Made by a program: the position numbers and the translations under genes. The notes under the pieces were generated by a model. That model had not been told where the DNA came from, did no database searches, and worked only from the letters and a program-made list of their open reading frames with translations. 64,000 bases of DNA, taken from contig CM036758.1 of the NCBI GenBank assembly GCA_020796225.1, positions 68,275,274 through 68,339,273 on the forward strand, written 5' to 3'. Origin of the DNA: Arion vulgaris (Eukaryota > Mollusca > Gastropoda > Stylommatophora > Arionidae). This document shows positions 10,300-21,419 of the stretch, piece after piece; the stretch's first letter is position 1, and each line of letters opens with the position of its first letter.

Positions 10300-10935
10300 C
10301 TAGACAAGCAGGAAATCCCAAGGAGAACAGGAAAAGGGATGTTTCAAACAGACCTGGAGACGAAGTCTTCTTGAGGAACTGAAGGGTGCTTGACTATCCT
10401 GAGAGACCATAAAGAAAGGGGGTCAGTGTGTCGTAGAGGTTACGTGCTCGCCTCTCGTTCCAAAGATACTTGGTTTGCTCCCTCGTGATGCCATCGATAT
10501 ATTTTTCAGATTTCCTGACCTCAGTGTAGGTGAGATCGAGTTCCTAGTCCTATCGGAGACGGACAATAAAACGTAGGTCCGGTGTTCAATTTGAGCACGT
10601 AAAAGAACCATTGGTAGCTCAAAATCAAAAAAACAGGCTGGAAAGCTGCTGCCCGGGCAAAATTCATGAGAAAAAAGGAAACTAAAATCCCTATAAAATA
10701 TCTTTACCATCTTCTAAATTACATCGGGACCCTCACAGTGCTACGGAGCTTGTGAACCGCCGCTGAGATCTTCCTCTGTAAGAAAAAGATCAGAGCACAT
10801 ATGGTTACTCACCAAAGTGCAATAATGATGGTCGAATCAATCATAAAGAAAACAGCCAGAGACTGAGAAAAGTGGTGAACAACTGTTGAGACCCTATGCT
10901 CCATGAGAAGCGGAGAGGAATAAATCAAGTCAGTG
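10300..10935 (+). mobile_element. LINE-8g fragment split by SINE-C
   Basis: 10300-10417 and 10852-10935 together equal the LINE segment at 7690-7880 (GTCTTCTTGAGGAACTGAAG before the insertion, AACAGCCAGAGACTGAG after it). Confidence 0.75.
10418..10841 (+). mobile_element. SINE-C, full-length copy with target duplication
   Basis: About 424 bp: tRNA-like head GTCGTAGAGGTTACGTGCTC, a body with GATCGAGTTCCTAGTCCTAT, and a 3' end GATCAGAGCACATATGG ... AATAATGATGGTC plus an ATCAAT tail. Flanked by CATAAAGAAA at 10408-10417 and 10842-10851. Confidence 0.88.
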
Positions 10936-10954
10936 ATTAGATAACTGCACGACA

Positions 10955-11005
10955 GCTTGAAAAATCCAAGTGTACCACGAGTATAAAGTAGTTTGAGAAC
11001 CGCTG
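10955..11005. mobile_element. hAT-like right terminus
   Basis: AAGTGTACCACGAGTATAAA followed by GTTTGAGAACCGCTGG, the inverted form of a CAGCGGTTCTCAAAC hAT end. No partner end or target duplication was assigned. Confidence 0.45.
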
Positions 11006-11236
11006 GATTATATCGCACTGTTAATTAGATGTGTATGTCAGAGGTTTCGTAGTGCGCATAATTCATATTAGATTATTTGTTCATTGTACTCACTGACTCG
11101 ACACGGACTTGAACTTTCAAAATATGTTTAATTGGTATTTATAATAATGATGTTTTGTATGGCATATCTCGGGTTTCATGGGCTGATTATGATAACAGTC
11201 GTGTTACTGAATTCTGGTAATATGACACGTAGTCGT

Positions 11237-11449
11237 ATTGTTTTTTGTTTTTGTTTTTCCGATCCAGAAGCACTTGAGCTTTTCAGCTCTTCGGCTCGGT
11301 GCCATGGACATCGTAACCCTTCGGTTCGGTGCTACGAACACCGTAAATCTGGGGAATCTGTGGCTTTTTCTGCCTGGAATTGAACCCGCACACACAGAGG
11401 GATCTGTGTCCGTAGTCCAACGCGCTACGAACACGCGGGGCAGACGGAC
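11237..11449 (-). mobile_element. SINE-A copy 4
   Basis: Complete copy between TAGTCGT at 11230-11236 and 11450-11456. It is followed directly by a SINE-B that ends at a third TAGTCGT. Confidence 0.85.
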
Positions 11450-11456
11450 TAGTCGT

Positions 11457-11718
11457 TAAAAAAAAAGGGTTCTAAAGCCGAAGGATTGACTTCATTGCAC
11501 CGGGTTTTACCCCATATGGCTCGGTCCTCTCCATAGAAATGGCACGCCACCTGCCAAGAGAGTATTGCACAAAGCACGAGCTCCGTAGCTCCGGCAACAA
11601 TCCTAGGGTCTCTGGAAAAAAACTGCACTCGTGAACAGAAGGCCGGGGTCCGGATTCGAACCCACGACCTTCGACTCGCAAGGCAAAGGGCTTAACCACT
11701 CAGCCACAGAGACCCCGC
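11457..11718 (-). mobile_element. SINE-B, full-length inverted copy
   Basis: On the minus strand: GGTCTCTGTGGCTGAGTGGT (A-box region), GTGGGTTCGAATCCGGACCC (B box), the body, and the end GGTGCAATGAAGTCAATCCT. The best copy of the family here. Bounded by TAGTCGT on both sides (11450-11456, 11719-11725). Confidence 0.88.
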
Positions 11719-11867
11719 TAGTCGTACTGTTAGTGAACACACCTCACTCACTTATATGTACAGACATACAAGTACTGATAACATACACACAAACACATCA
11801 TACACACGCACACTCAATCATATACCCACTGAGATACAAGCATTGATGATACAAACACACCCATAAA

Positions 11868-12130
11868 ATACTTCTTCTTGGAACGCTTCATATCAATCAC
11901 TTGTTAACCACTCATTGTGATTTGTATGTGATCTAAGCCTAAGAGCGATTGCACGCTGTGCCAGTTATGTACCTAAAGTAGGCCAGCACATCTGATTTAT
12001 GTAAAGCTTTTTATTTACTAGGGTAGCTTCCTAGGTCCTACATCAGTCACCTCTTACGACTTGCCTTGTAGGTCGCAGTGGTACTATTCTTTGCTTCCTT
12101 GCCGGCATCGGTGCCACACGGGCTACCAAC
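11868..12130 (-). mobile_element. SINE-I copy, inverted
   Basis: Minus strand: AAGCAAAGAATAGTACCACT, a CAAGTCGTAAGAGGTGACTG-like block and a GAAGAAG end. Copies lie at 23470-23710 (-) and 35940-36200 (+). It shares the GTAAGAGGCGACT core with SINE-F. Confidence 0.75.
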
Positions 12131-12500
12131 ATAATACACACACACACACACACGCATACACACACTGAGAAACACGCAGTCACACACAAGTACTTAGATA
12201 TACGTACACTCATATGTGCCTCACTGACGTATTCGCTCTCCCATAAACGCACTCACATACACGAACGCGCATAAGTGCGCTCAAATACACGAACTCCAAA
12301 AAGCGCGCTCAAGTAGTCTCACTCCCATAAACGCACTCACAAACACACACTCACATAAACACACTCGTATAAACGCAGTCATATAGTCACACACGAACAC
12401 AAACAATCTCACTCGTATACACGCACTCAAATACACGCACTCACATACAAGTACCCACATATACACGCACTCAAATACACGCTCTTACATATACGTTCTC
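12131..12500. repeat. CA-rich degenerate repeat
   Basis: A short (CA)n run at 12135-12155, then imperfect copies of ACACGCACTCACATAC up to about 12500. No gene signal. Confidence 0.7.
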
Positions 12501-12504
12501 ACGC

Positions 12505-13020
12505 ATGCCCATAGGACAAATGGCGCCAATTTTAAAATGCAAACATGTCACCATGAACACAAAAGAGCAATGTTCAACACAATCTTTCTCCCCATATTAT
12601 ACTATCAGTGCCAAACCTGGACACTGACATCAAATGGAATAAGAAAACTAGTCCCGACAGAGATGAAGTGTCTACGCAGAATAATGGGGGTAACACGAAG
12701 AGACCGATTGAGAAATGAAGACATCAGGAAAAAAGTGGGTACAACATCAGTTCTGAACTTCATCAAGAAACAACAAATTAAATGGTTCAGCCACATAAGT
12801 AGATTACCAACAGTCAGTACGTCTCAAAGAGCAATGTTGCTCCGCTACAATGGATACAAAGCAAAAGGCCTGCCACGCAAAAGGTGCACTCCAGAGATCA
12901 CAGAGACGATGAAAAAAAAACTATTTATGAAGGGCTTGTTCTCGAACTCAATTCCCATCCTAACGCTGGGAAGCAAAACAGGATTGGAGGGAGGAGAAAA
13001 GAAAAGGAAAATGTGTGCAT
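12505..13020 (+). mobile_element. LINE-1g 3' end fragment
   Basis: One open frame encodes [16 protein letters not shown], [20 protein letters not shown] and [17 protein letters not shown], the C-terminal part of a non-LTR ORF2. Copies at 29230 (+) and 39540 (-). Confidence 0.8.
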
Positions 13021-13199
13021 TGCACTACACGCACTCAGCCGTATTCACATGCACTCGATTTTTGCTCATATACACGCGACTTTAGCTCATATGCACGCAA
13101 CCGCATTAATACAATTATTCACAAACTAGCATACTCACTCCGTCATACATACATACACGCACTTTCTAACGCATACAGACAGATCAGTTTTTAACGCGT

Positions 13200-13485
13200 A
13201 CATTCTATCACACACTATCTCACACACTATCTCACACACTATCTCACACACTATCTCACACACTATCCACTATTCACACACTATCTCCACTATCCTCACA
13301 CACACTATCTCACACACTATCTCACACACTATCACACACTATCCATTCTCACACTATCTCACACACTATCTCACACACTATCTCACACACTATCTCACAC
13401 ACTATCTCACACACTATCTCACACACTATCTCACACACTATCTCACACACTATCTCCATTCCACACTATCTCACACACTATCTCA
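13200..13485. repeat. 12-bp satellite
   Basis: Unit CTATCTCACACA, about twenty copies with a few deleted or inserted bases. Confidence 0.85.
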
Positions 13486-13497
13486 TTTGATGTATTG

Positions 13498-14140
13498 ATT
13501 GATAGAACCATCATCATTGCACTTTGGTTAGTAACCATATAGCTCCGATCTCGTTCTTAAACAGGAAGATGCACCCCCTGCCCAGCGTGTTCGTAGCGCG
13601 TTGGACTGCGGGTGACTAGCCCTCTGTGAGTGCGAGTTCAATTCCGCGGGTTGGCAGAAAAGCCACAGGTTCCCCAGATTCACGATGTTCGTGGCACCGA
13701 ACCGAAGGGTTACGATGTCCATGACACCGAGCCGAAGAGCTGAAAGCTTAAGTGCTTGTGGATCGGAAAAACACAAAAACAGGAAGATCTCAGCTGCGGG
13801 GCACGAGCTTCGTAGCACCCGCGAAGGTTCCGATGTAATAATAAGATGATGAAGATTTTTTGTAGGAGTTTTATTTTTAAACTTTTCTAATGAATTTTGC
13901 CGGGCAGCGGCTTTCCAGCCTGCTCTTCTCGATTTTAATCTGCCAAGGTTTCTTTTACGTACTCAAATTGAACAAGGGACCCATCTTTTATCGTCCTTCA
14001 CCGATAGGACTAGAAACTCGATCTCACCTACACTGAGATCAGGGATATCTGGAAAATATCTGGCTGTCTCCACGAGGAGCAAACCTGGTACCTTTGGAAC
14101 GATGGACGAGCCTCTAACCTCTACGCCACAGAGACACAAA
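13498..14140 (-). mobile_element. SINE-C, inverted, split by SINE-A
   Basis: 13498-13558 is the 3' end (ACCATCATCATTGCACTTTG) and 13789-14140 the rest up to the tRNA-like head (CTAACCTCTACGCCACAGAG). The gap is the SINE-A at 13571-13776. Confidence 0.82.
13571..13776 (+). mobile_element. SINE-A copy 5, nested in SINE-C
   Basis: tRNA-like head GTTCGTAGCGCGTTGGACTG and B-box region GAGTTCAATTCCGCGGG, then both internal blocks. Flanked by AAACAGGAAGAT at 13559-13570 and 13777-13788. Confidence 0.9.
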
Positions 14141-14999
14141 AAATCTAGATTATCTGATCTTGTGATGTGTTTACGTCACCTGATTTGACCTTGGCTGCGT
14201 TGGAGTTTTAGTCCATTAAACTCCAGGGTTAATGTCGTCCGGTGATCGTCACAGTCTGTTAGATTAAGTAGTTAAATTGATCGAAGCTGTGTTTAGAATT
14301 TCCGTATTTAATACCAGATTGGCTTAATGTGTTTATGGCGCTTTGTTTTCATAGTTTTGCTTTTTATATTTGGTCATGTTTTTTTCTAAATCTTTCTTCG
14401 ACTTGTTTTTGTATTCATATAAAAGTTAACTTTGGGTTTTTTTTTCTACTACCTCTTCTGCTAGTCAAGGTCTTGTTCCTTATTGGTGTTATTTCTAGAA
14501 TTCTTAGACATTTTTATTGTATTGTTAAGATGTATGTTACGTAACATTCATATGTTGTTTCTTTAATGCGATGTACGAAAATCTACAAATCTGAGGTGGT
14601 TAGACCAGATCAGATCAGATCTGGAGAAAACCATGGGGTGGCTGCGGTAATACTGAGCAAATAGGCGATTGAACAAAGACAGGTATATGCTGTATTACAT
14701 AACTAATGAAAATTTAATGATTAAATATGAAATAAAACATTACTCGACGTTTCGGACATAGACCTTTGTCAAGATAATAGTGAAAGTCACAAAGACACAG
14801 AAAACTTAATAAACTAAAACATAATTCTAGCTAAAGATGTCAAGAAATTGATACTAGCATACACACCTGTCTCTTTATAGTTGTCTTTGTTTTAATTTAA
14901 TTTTTCGTTCATCTCTAACCTGATTGGGCGTGACTTAGTGGTACTATGTAGAACATGCTTTAAATCTAACCTGTGATTCCATGGGTATTTAGGTCATCA
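14141..14999. other. No gene or clear element recognised
   Basis: AT-rich unique-looking sequence. The stretch GACGTTTCGGACATAGACC near 14738 resembles text seen in several animal transposons, but I cannot assign it. Confidence 0.4.
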
Positions 15000-16400
15000 A
15001 CAAAAGCATGCCATTTTCTTTGTCCTTGGCGGTACTCTGTATTTTGTTCTATCTGCGATTCTTTCGCTCAGTTTCTGTTCTACTGTTCTCCTCCAGGTGA
15101 ATTTGGGTCTTCCACCTTTTCGTTCACTTTCTGGTAGCCATCGCAATGCAGTTGTGACAAAATTAGTTTATATACTTAATATATGTCCAAGCTATCTCCT
15201 GCTTCTCTTTTGTTCGATGGTATTCATATTTCTCTCTTGCTTCTCTTTTGTTTGATGGTATTCATATTCTCTTGTTTCTCTTTTGTTTGATGGTATTCAT
15301 ATTCTCTTGTTTCTCTTTTGTTTGATGGTATTCATATTCTCCTGCTTCTTTTTTGTTTGATGGTATTCATATTCTCTTGTTTCTCTTTTGTTTGATGGTA
15401 TTCATATTGTCTGTTTCTCTTTATTTGATGGTATTCAATTCTCCTGTTTCTCTTTGTTTGATGGTATTCATATTCTCTGTTCTCTTTTTTATGGTATTCA
15501 TATTCTCCTGCTTCTCTTTGTTTGATGGTATTCATATTCTCCTGCTTCTCTTTGTTTGATGGTATTCATATTCTCCTGCTTCTTTTGTTTGATGGTATTC
15601 ATATTCTCCTGCTTTCTTTTGTTTGATGTATTCATATTCTCCTGCTTCTTTTTGTTTGATGGTATTCATATTCTCCTGTTCTCTTTTGTTTGATGGTATT
15701 CATATTCTCCTCTTCTCTTTGATTTGATGGTATTCATATTCTCCTGTTCTCTTTGTTTGATGGTATTCATATTCTCCTGCTTCTTTTTAGTTTGATGGTA
15801 TTCATATTCTCTTGTTTCTCTTTTGTTTGATGGTATTCATATTCTCCTGCTTCTCTTTTGTTTGATGGTATTCATATTCTCTTGTTTCTCTTTTGTTTGA
15901 TGGTATTCATATTCTCCTGCTTCTCTTTTATTTGATGGTATTCACATTCTCCTTGCTTCTCTTTGTTTGATGGTATTCACATTCTCCTGTTTCTCTTTTT
16001 TATGGTATTCATATTCTCCTGCTTCTCTTTTTTGATGGTATTACATTCTCCTGTTTCTTTTGTTTGATGGTATTCATATTCTCCTGCTTCTCTTTTGTTT
16101 GATGGTATTCATATTCTCCTGCTTCTTTTTTGTTTGATGGTATTCATATTCTCCTGCTTCTCTTTTGTTTGATGGTATTCATATTCTCCTGATCTTGTAC
16201 AGTTCTTGGTTAGATATAGCTCTTCCTTAGATGGTACAATCTTTCGATCATTGTAAAATCTGGTTTAGCCAGAACAGTAAATCTTTCGAGACAAATTGTA
16301 GGAATGTGGTCTTAGCCAGAAACGCAAATCTTTACAGACAAATTGTAAGGATAGTGAAAGCTATGCATATCTTGTTTTGCCATTCTCAAGAACATGTTCT
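15000..16400 (-). mobile_element. LINE-6g fragment containing an expanded minisatellite
   Basis: 15000-15200 and 16190-16400 match the two halves of the continuous LINE at 55990-56240 (GGTCTTCCACCTTTTCGTTC on the left, CAGTTCTTGGTTAGA on the right). The middle is replaced by a 35-bp array. Confidence 0.75.
15190..16190. repeat. 35-bp minisatellite derived from LINE coding sequence
   Basis: About 28 copies. Each contains TTTGATGGTATTCATATTCT followed by a CCTGCTTCTCTTT-like part. On the minus strand in frame it reads QENMNTIKQ-like, against QENVNTIIYKRRRW in the LINE at 55990-56170. Many copies differ by single-base deletions. Confidence 0.85.
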
Positions 16401-16498
16401 GCTTGAAAACTGCAGGTGCCAGCTACTAAACCAATGAAACACACTAAAGAATATCGACAATGGAGTTATAAGAGCTCACCTAGAACCCAATCTATTTT

Positions 16499-16600
16499 AC
16501 ATGTTCCGACACTGGACGAAGTACAACTTCAAGTTTCTATTGTTATTTCACATGTTCCGACACTGGACGAAATACAACTTCAAGTTTCTATTATTATTTC
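16499..16600. repeat. 51-bp tandem duplication
   Basis: Two adjacent copies, each starting ACATGTTCCGACACTGGACG, with two or three differences. Confidence 0.85.
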
Positions 16601-17039
16601 CATCTACAAAACTACGTCTATCGCTGAACTGGTAAAACAAACTTGAGAACAAGCATTATTATACAGAATAGAAAGCCAAAATTATGATCGAGGTGTATTA
16701 TATCCGTTGCATTCAATGAAAGTAAGGATAAACGCTCTGCCCAGCTAAGTCCAACCTTTAAAGGAGAAAACAAATTAAAAGGAATACCAAGTTGTCGTAA
16801 CTATGAACACAACGCGAGGAAAACATTGCCTGTATTCAGTACTATGGGAACAAGTTAGTTATGATCTACAAATTATAAACTACTATAATCTACAAACTAT
16901 CGACGACCCCGTGTTTTTCCATAATATGTATCATTACTCGTACATCAATTAGAAGTCTTATATTTTTTTTGTCTATTGTCTATTCCCATGTGGAAGATGG
17001 AATTGTGATGGGAGCTTTAATTTGCGTTCTAGGACCAGA
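16601..17039. other. No gene recognised
   Basis: AT-rich sequence between the duplication and the LINE-3g fragment. I see no coding or repeat signal in it. Confidence 0.4.
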
Positions 17040-17390
17040 TGAGTTGCCCTTGTTGTGTTATATCCGTGTTTATGTAGTGTGGTCTTGATATTGTCTATCC
17101 ATATTTTTCTTGGCTTTCCTTCACTCTAGTACCTGATCTCTTTTTATTGTATGCTGTTATTGTTGGTAGTTGGTTGTATCCCATTCTCATTAAACGTCCA
17201 AACCACTGCATTTGTTGTCTTTCGATGTGTTCAGTGCATGAAATTATGCCAATTCTGCTTCTGATGTCCTCATTTCGTAGTCTATATTTCCTGTTGACCA
17301 CCACTGCCTTTCTCAAGCATTTCATTTCACATGTGGTGAGCTTTCTGTGGTGTGTTGCTGTAAGAGACCAAGTTTGGCACTGTTAACAAA
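17040..17390 (-). mobile_element. LINE-3g 3' end fragment
   Basis: The minus strand encodes MKCLRKAVVVNRKYRLRNED and [15 protein letters not shown]. The same family is at 26560-26860 (-), 24930-25265 (+) and 37325-38058 (+). Confidence 0.8.
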
Positions 17391-17570
17391 CTGTTGGTGG
17401 AAAAATACTTTATTCTCATCTGTCTTTTCACTTCCATCTTGATCTTTGGGTGTTGTAGTAATGGTGTCAGCTGGTAGTTCACTGCATTTGCTTTTTGATA
17501 AGAATTGTATTTGTAATCTCTTCTAATGAATAATGCTTTCCAGCCTGCTCGTATCGATTGATATTAGATC

Positions 17571-17815
17571 TAAAGGAGTCTAAAACCGAAAGATTGACTT
17601 CATTGCACCGGGTTTTACCCCATATGGCTCAGTCCCTCTCCACAGATTTGGCACGCCATCTGTCGAGAGTGTTGCTCAAATCACGAACTCCGTAGCTCCA
17701 GCAACAATCCTAGGAAGTCTCTGAAAAAATACACTCATGAACAGAACGTCGCAGTCTGGATTCGAACCCGCGACTTTCGGAACATGACGCGAGGGTTTAA
17801 CCACTTAGATAACGA
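17571..17815 (-). mobile_element. SINE-B copy, inverted
   Basis: GATTGACTTCATTGCACCGG through GGATTCGAACCCGCG (B box complement) to TTAACCACTTAG. A 60-bp SINE-C fragment (17510-17570) precedes it. Confidence 0.8.
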
Positions 17816-17897
17816 CAAGAGAGATAAGCGAAAACTCAGAAGTTGTCACAGTAAAACACTTGCCAATTGACCGTCTGTAAAGACGAAAAAGGCCATA

Positions 17898-17899
17898 TA

Positions 17900-17944
<45 letters not shown>

Positions 17945-18038
17945 CAGCAGTAGCAGCAGTAGTAGCAGTAGTAGCAGTAGTAGTAGTAGTAGCAGAAGTA
18001 GTAGTAGTAGCAGTAGCAGCAGTAGTAGCAGTAGTAGC

Positions 18039-18076
<38 letters not shown>

Positions 18077-18120
18077 CAGTAGTAGTGATAGTAGTAGTAG
18101 TAGGAGTAGGAGTAGGAGTA
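17898..18120. repeat. TAG/CAG trinucleotide microsatellite
   Basis: (TAG)n interspersed with CAG and a few variants. The long Leu or Thr/Ala reading frames over it are artefacts. Confidence 0.95.
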
Positions 18121-18319
18121 TTGTAATCATGGCATGGCGTTCGAACCTTCACAAACATCTTTCAGATGCGCACCAATATATAAAACGCTGGACAGCGTTA
18201 CTCTAACACAACCCCGTGTTGACCATTCTTGATAAAACATAGGGTAATGTGTAAATATAAGTATAGTTTTATATACAACCAGTCTTACAAACATGATAAA
18301 ACACTGTAAATACAACTAT

Positions 18320-18625
18320 TTCAATTCTGCTACGCCATTTAACCATCTTTTCCGTGGTCTTCCTCTCGCCTTCTTTCTTGATGTTCTGTTGTAGGAAACT
18401 TTGTATACTGTGGAGTTTGGATGCATTCTTCTTAAGTGGCCAAACCACTTCATTCTTTGTTTCTCAATGTAATTCAAGGAAGATTATGTGCCAACTTTCT
18501 TTCTTATGCTGATGTTGGTGACTCTGTCTTTTCTGGTGTTGTTGGTAACTTTTCGCAGACAGCATATTTCACATGTAGTTATTTTTGTGACTGCACTTTG
18601 CTCATTGTCCATGTTTGGTTCTGGT
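18320..18625 (-). mobile_element. LINE-2g 3' end fragment
   Basis: Inverted copy with GAAACTTTGTATACTGTGGA and TGATGTTGGTGACTCTGTC, matching 2085-2290. Confidence 0.72.
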
Positions 18626-18864
18626 AACACAAAGTAGGTATGAAAATGCAGCCCCGTGGTTAATTACGATAAAGAACGTAGTATCACTTAAGTGGTAGAA
18701 ACTACGTATGCTATAAATGTTACTGAACACACCTGTGGGTCTGTCTGCAGTAGATTTCAATCGATATTGTGAATTAACACTTTAATATTGCGACATGGAA
18801 ATTATGTTTTGCGCATCTCATTTGATGTGCAACGTTGTAAGAAAACATTCATTTGTTACGGATT

Positions 18865-19140
18865 AAACGAAGTGAGTCGAAGATAAACAAAGAATGACGT
18901 GGTTTGGCCACTTAATAAGAATGCATCCAAACTCCAAAGTATACAGTCTTCTACAACAGAACATCGGGAAAGAAGGCAAGAGGAAGACCACGGAAAAGAT
19001 GGTTAGATGGCGTAGCAGAATTCTGTGAAAGAGCAAAGATAACATTCATACAAGCCACCAGAACAGCGCAAGACAAAAACAGAAAACTACGACACTGGGC
19101 AACAACCCGGTAGCAGTGTGACGACAAAAGAAAGAAAGAA
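18865..19140 (+). mobile_element. LINE-2g 3' end fragment
   Basis: AAAGAATGACGTGGTTTGGC through GACACTGGGCAACAACCCGG to an (AAAG)n end. It faces the antisense copy at 18320-18625. Confidence 0.75.
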
Positions 19141-19329
19141 AGAAAGTCGAAGTCGTGCAGTGAGAGTGTGTTGAATTTAATCATCAAACTATTTAGTGGT
19201 TCTTATTCAGGAACGGTCGACTTCCTAAGTCGTCACAGCTGTAACTTTCTGAGTTTCTAGATAAATGGGAAGCCAAGCCAGATATATTGTGTGCATCATA
19301 TGATGAGTACATATGGTATCGGGGCAGAG

Positions 19330-20215
19330 GTAAGCTTCTACCAATGGAGATGTAAGACGCCTCCTTCCCTCCGCTAGTTTAAGGGACACCCTTGGGTAAG
19401 GTGGGGTACCCGTTTAGCTCCAGTCCCACCCCTCCGGAAGGGTAACACGAAGCCATGAGAGCAGGTGGTGGTGGAGTGCGGGAGCAGCGAACAGAGTTTC
19501 AATGGTTACGGTCTCAAAACTCACGACGGTATTAGATGATCTCCATAATAGAGACAATGGCTACAGTCATGGACCAGTGATGGTCACTGCCAGGAAGGAA
19601 AGCAGTGGCAGACTACCTTCCACGAAGATGCCACGATAACCCTAACAGTGATATAGAACACAACAAAATAGAAACGAGATCTGCTGGTAGGCCCCGGGCT
19701 AGAGGATATTATACACACACATTGGAATAGCCAACGCGAGGAATAGCATTGTTAACAGAAAACAAAGATCAGAATACTAAGAGCCTGGATATTCTCAGTG
19801 GCAACATATGGGTGTGAAGAATGCGTGTTTAACAAGACAGTGGAACAACATATCTGTGGTTTTGAATAGAAGTGTTATAGAAGAGTCCTCCGTATATCAT
19901 GGACAGTGAAGATAACAAATAGATCTATTCAAAAGATCTCAAAATTAATGACAACTGCTAATGCTACAAATAAGAAAATGTAACTATTTTAGACATATAA
20001 AAAGACACAAAAAGTTGGAGAAGAGTTAGAAAAGGAGGCATCCTGCGAAAATGACAAGAGAAAAACCACGGACAAGATGGAGTCAGGATGAAACTGTTGA
20101 TTTGAGCATGACGGCTGCAGAGGCGGGACATTTAGTCTATGAGAGAGAGAAATTCAGAAGAACTGTTAGGATGGTAAAGTTCTGCTCAGGACAAGCTATT
20201 TCATGATGATGATGA
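19330..20215 (+). mobile_element. LINE-7g remnant
   Basis: 19740-20215 keeps a diverged ORF2 tail (SWIFSVATYGCEE-like, YFRHIKRHKK-like, RKPRTRWSQDE-like) with several stops, ending in (GATGAT)n. The preceding 400 bases, with GGGTAAGGTGGGGTACCCG, may belong to the same or another element. Confidence 0.6.
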
Positions 20216-20454
20216 TGATGATATGAGGATGAAGCTTTGAATAAGTTCATATGAATTGAATATGGCAAAATATGTAAACACCATGTGTTCTGTAACGTCG
20301 ACTCTCACTAATTTATTTTCAAATACCTCCGAAGTCGGAAGATGTTGATCCAAGGGAAGCGGAACTAGAAGCTAAGAATCTACGAATGCAACAGACACAA
20401 GACCTATACAGTGTATTTCCTATGGGAAGTGGTCAATTAGGGACGACGTCAAGA

Positions 20455-20590
20455 TTGCAATTTTTCCACAGATCCCTAGGATTGCTGATGAAGCTTCAGA
20501 GTTCGTGCTTTGTGTAATACTCTCGACAGGTAGAGTGCCATTTATGAGGAGAGTCATATGAGAAAGACTGGTGCAGTGGAGTCAAATCTT
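20455..20590 (+). mobile_element. SINE-B fragment
   Basis: ATCCCTAGGATTGCTGATGA, AGTTCGTGCTTTGTGTAATA and CTCTCGACAGGTAGAGTGCC follow the SINE-B 3' half. Confidence 0.6.
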
Positions 20591-21001
20591 TTGTCTTTAT
20601 ATATTTTTACTATGTACATGTCACGGCGTCGAACCGTCAAGAACCAAAAACAACACGCTACATTTCGATCGCCGATTCTTATGAAAATGTTTCATAAATT
20701 AACAACAAGAGAGCACAATATCCGTAGCTCCTTCAGTTATTAAGATGCTTATATATGTAAACGAACTGATGTTTCCAGTTCAGTCCATTAGCACATGTTA
20801 AGAATCATTTATAAAGTATGTCATCGATTCTCCATTGCACCATATCTGTCTCAACTAACCACAAGGTTGTAAGGTGCGTTTATTTGCCAAGTCGAGCTTA
20901 CAAAATATTAATTAAAAATATTAGCTAAAAGAGGTTTTAGAGTTGACAGAGAAGTAGGACTTCTGTCAACCATTGACGTATACGGAACAGATGATCAAGA
21001 G
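20591..21001. other. No gene recognised
   Basis: AT-rich sequence without splice-bounded coding signal or a family match that I can see. Confidence 0.4.
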
Positions 21002-21184
21002 CAGTGTTGCCACTGTTGAGTATGTTTTCACTAGGTTTTGAATTTTCTTTTATTTACTTGGATATTTGTGTATTTATTTGTGGTCAAATCTGCATTATTT
21101 TGTGCATTTTTAGTCACTCGTGCGCACTGTGCATTACAATTTAAAAAAAACGTTATTTCATTAAAAAATTATTTACTAAAAACG

Positions 21185-21320
21185 TTATTTAATTAAACCT
21201 AGTAATGAGAACAACCCGTTCAGAAAGCAATGACAAACTACTAAACGTGCAAGTGGTGTCTAGAAAATCAACGACTCATTTACTGTGGTTGATGGTGACG
21301 TCATGTAAAGGATATGCCAG
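21185..21320 (+). mobile_element. SINE-G 3' fragment
   Basis: CGTTCAGAAAGCAATGACAA, CTACTAAACGTGCAAGTGG, TTGATGGTGACGTCATG and TAAAGGATATGCC. A SINE-G-like head (GCGTCTGTAGCTTAAGCAGT) follows at 21345. Confidence 0.7.
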
Positions 21321-21419
21321 GTTTTTTAATGAGAACAAGTGAGCGTCTGTAGCTTAAGCAGTAGTGAGATATAGTGCTCACTCAGAAACATCAAGTATTA
21401 GAGCTGTAGTTTAGTTTAG

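Noticed and set aside
11457..11718. tRNA gene calls from B-box matches (also at 8560, 13640, 27265, 31090, 33450 and 55700)
   Set aside because: The B boxes sit in dispersed repeats with long non-tRNA bodies and target duplications, so they are SINE heads. No cloverleaf with a clean acceptor stem was found.
17805..18158. Poly-Leu and poly-Thr frames
   Set aside because: A TAG/CAG microsatellite read on the minus strand.
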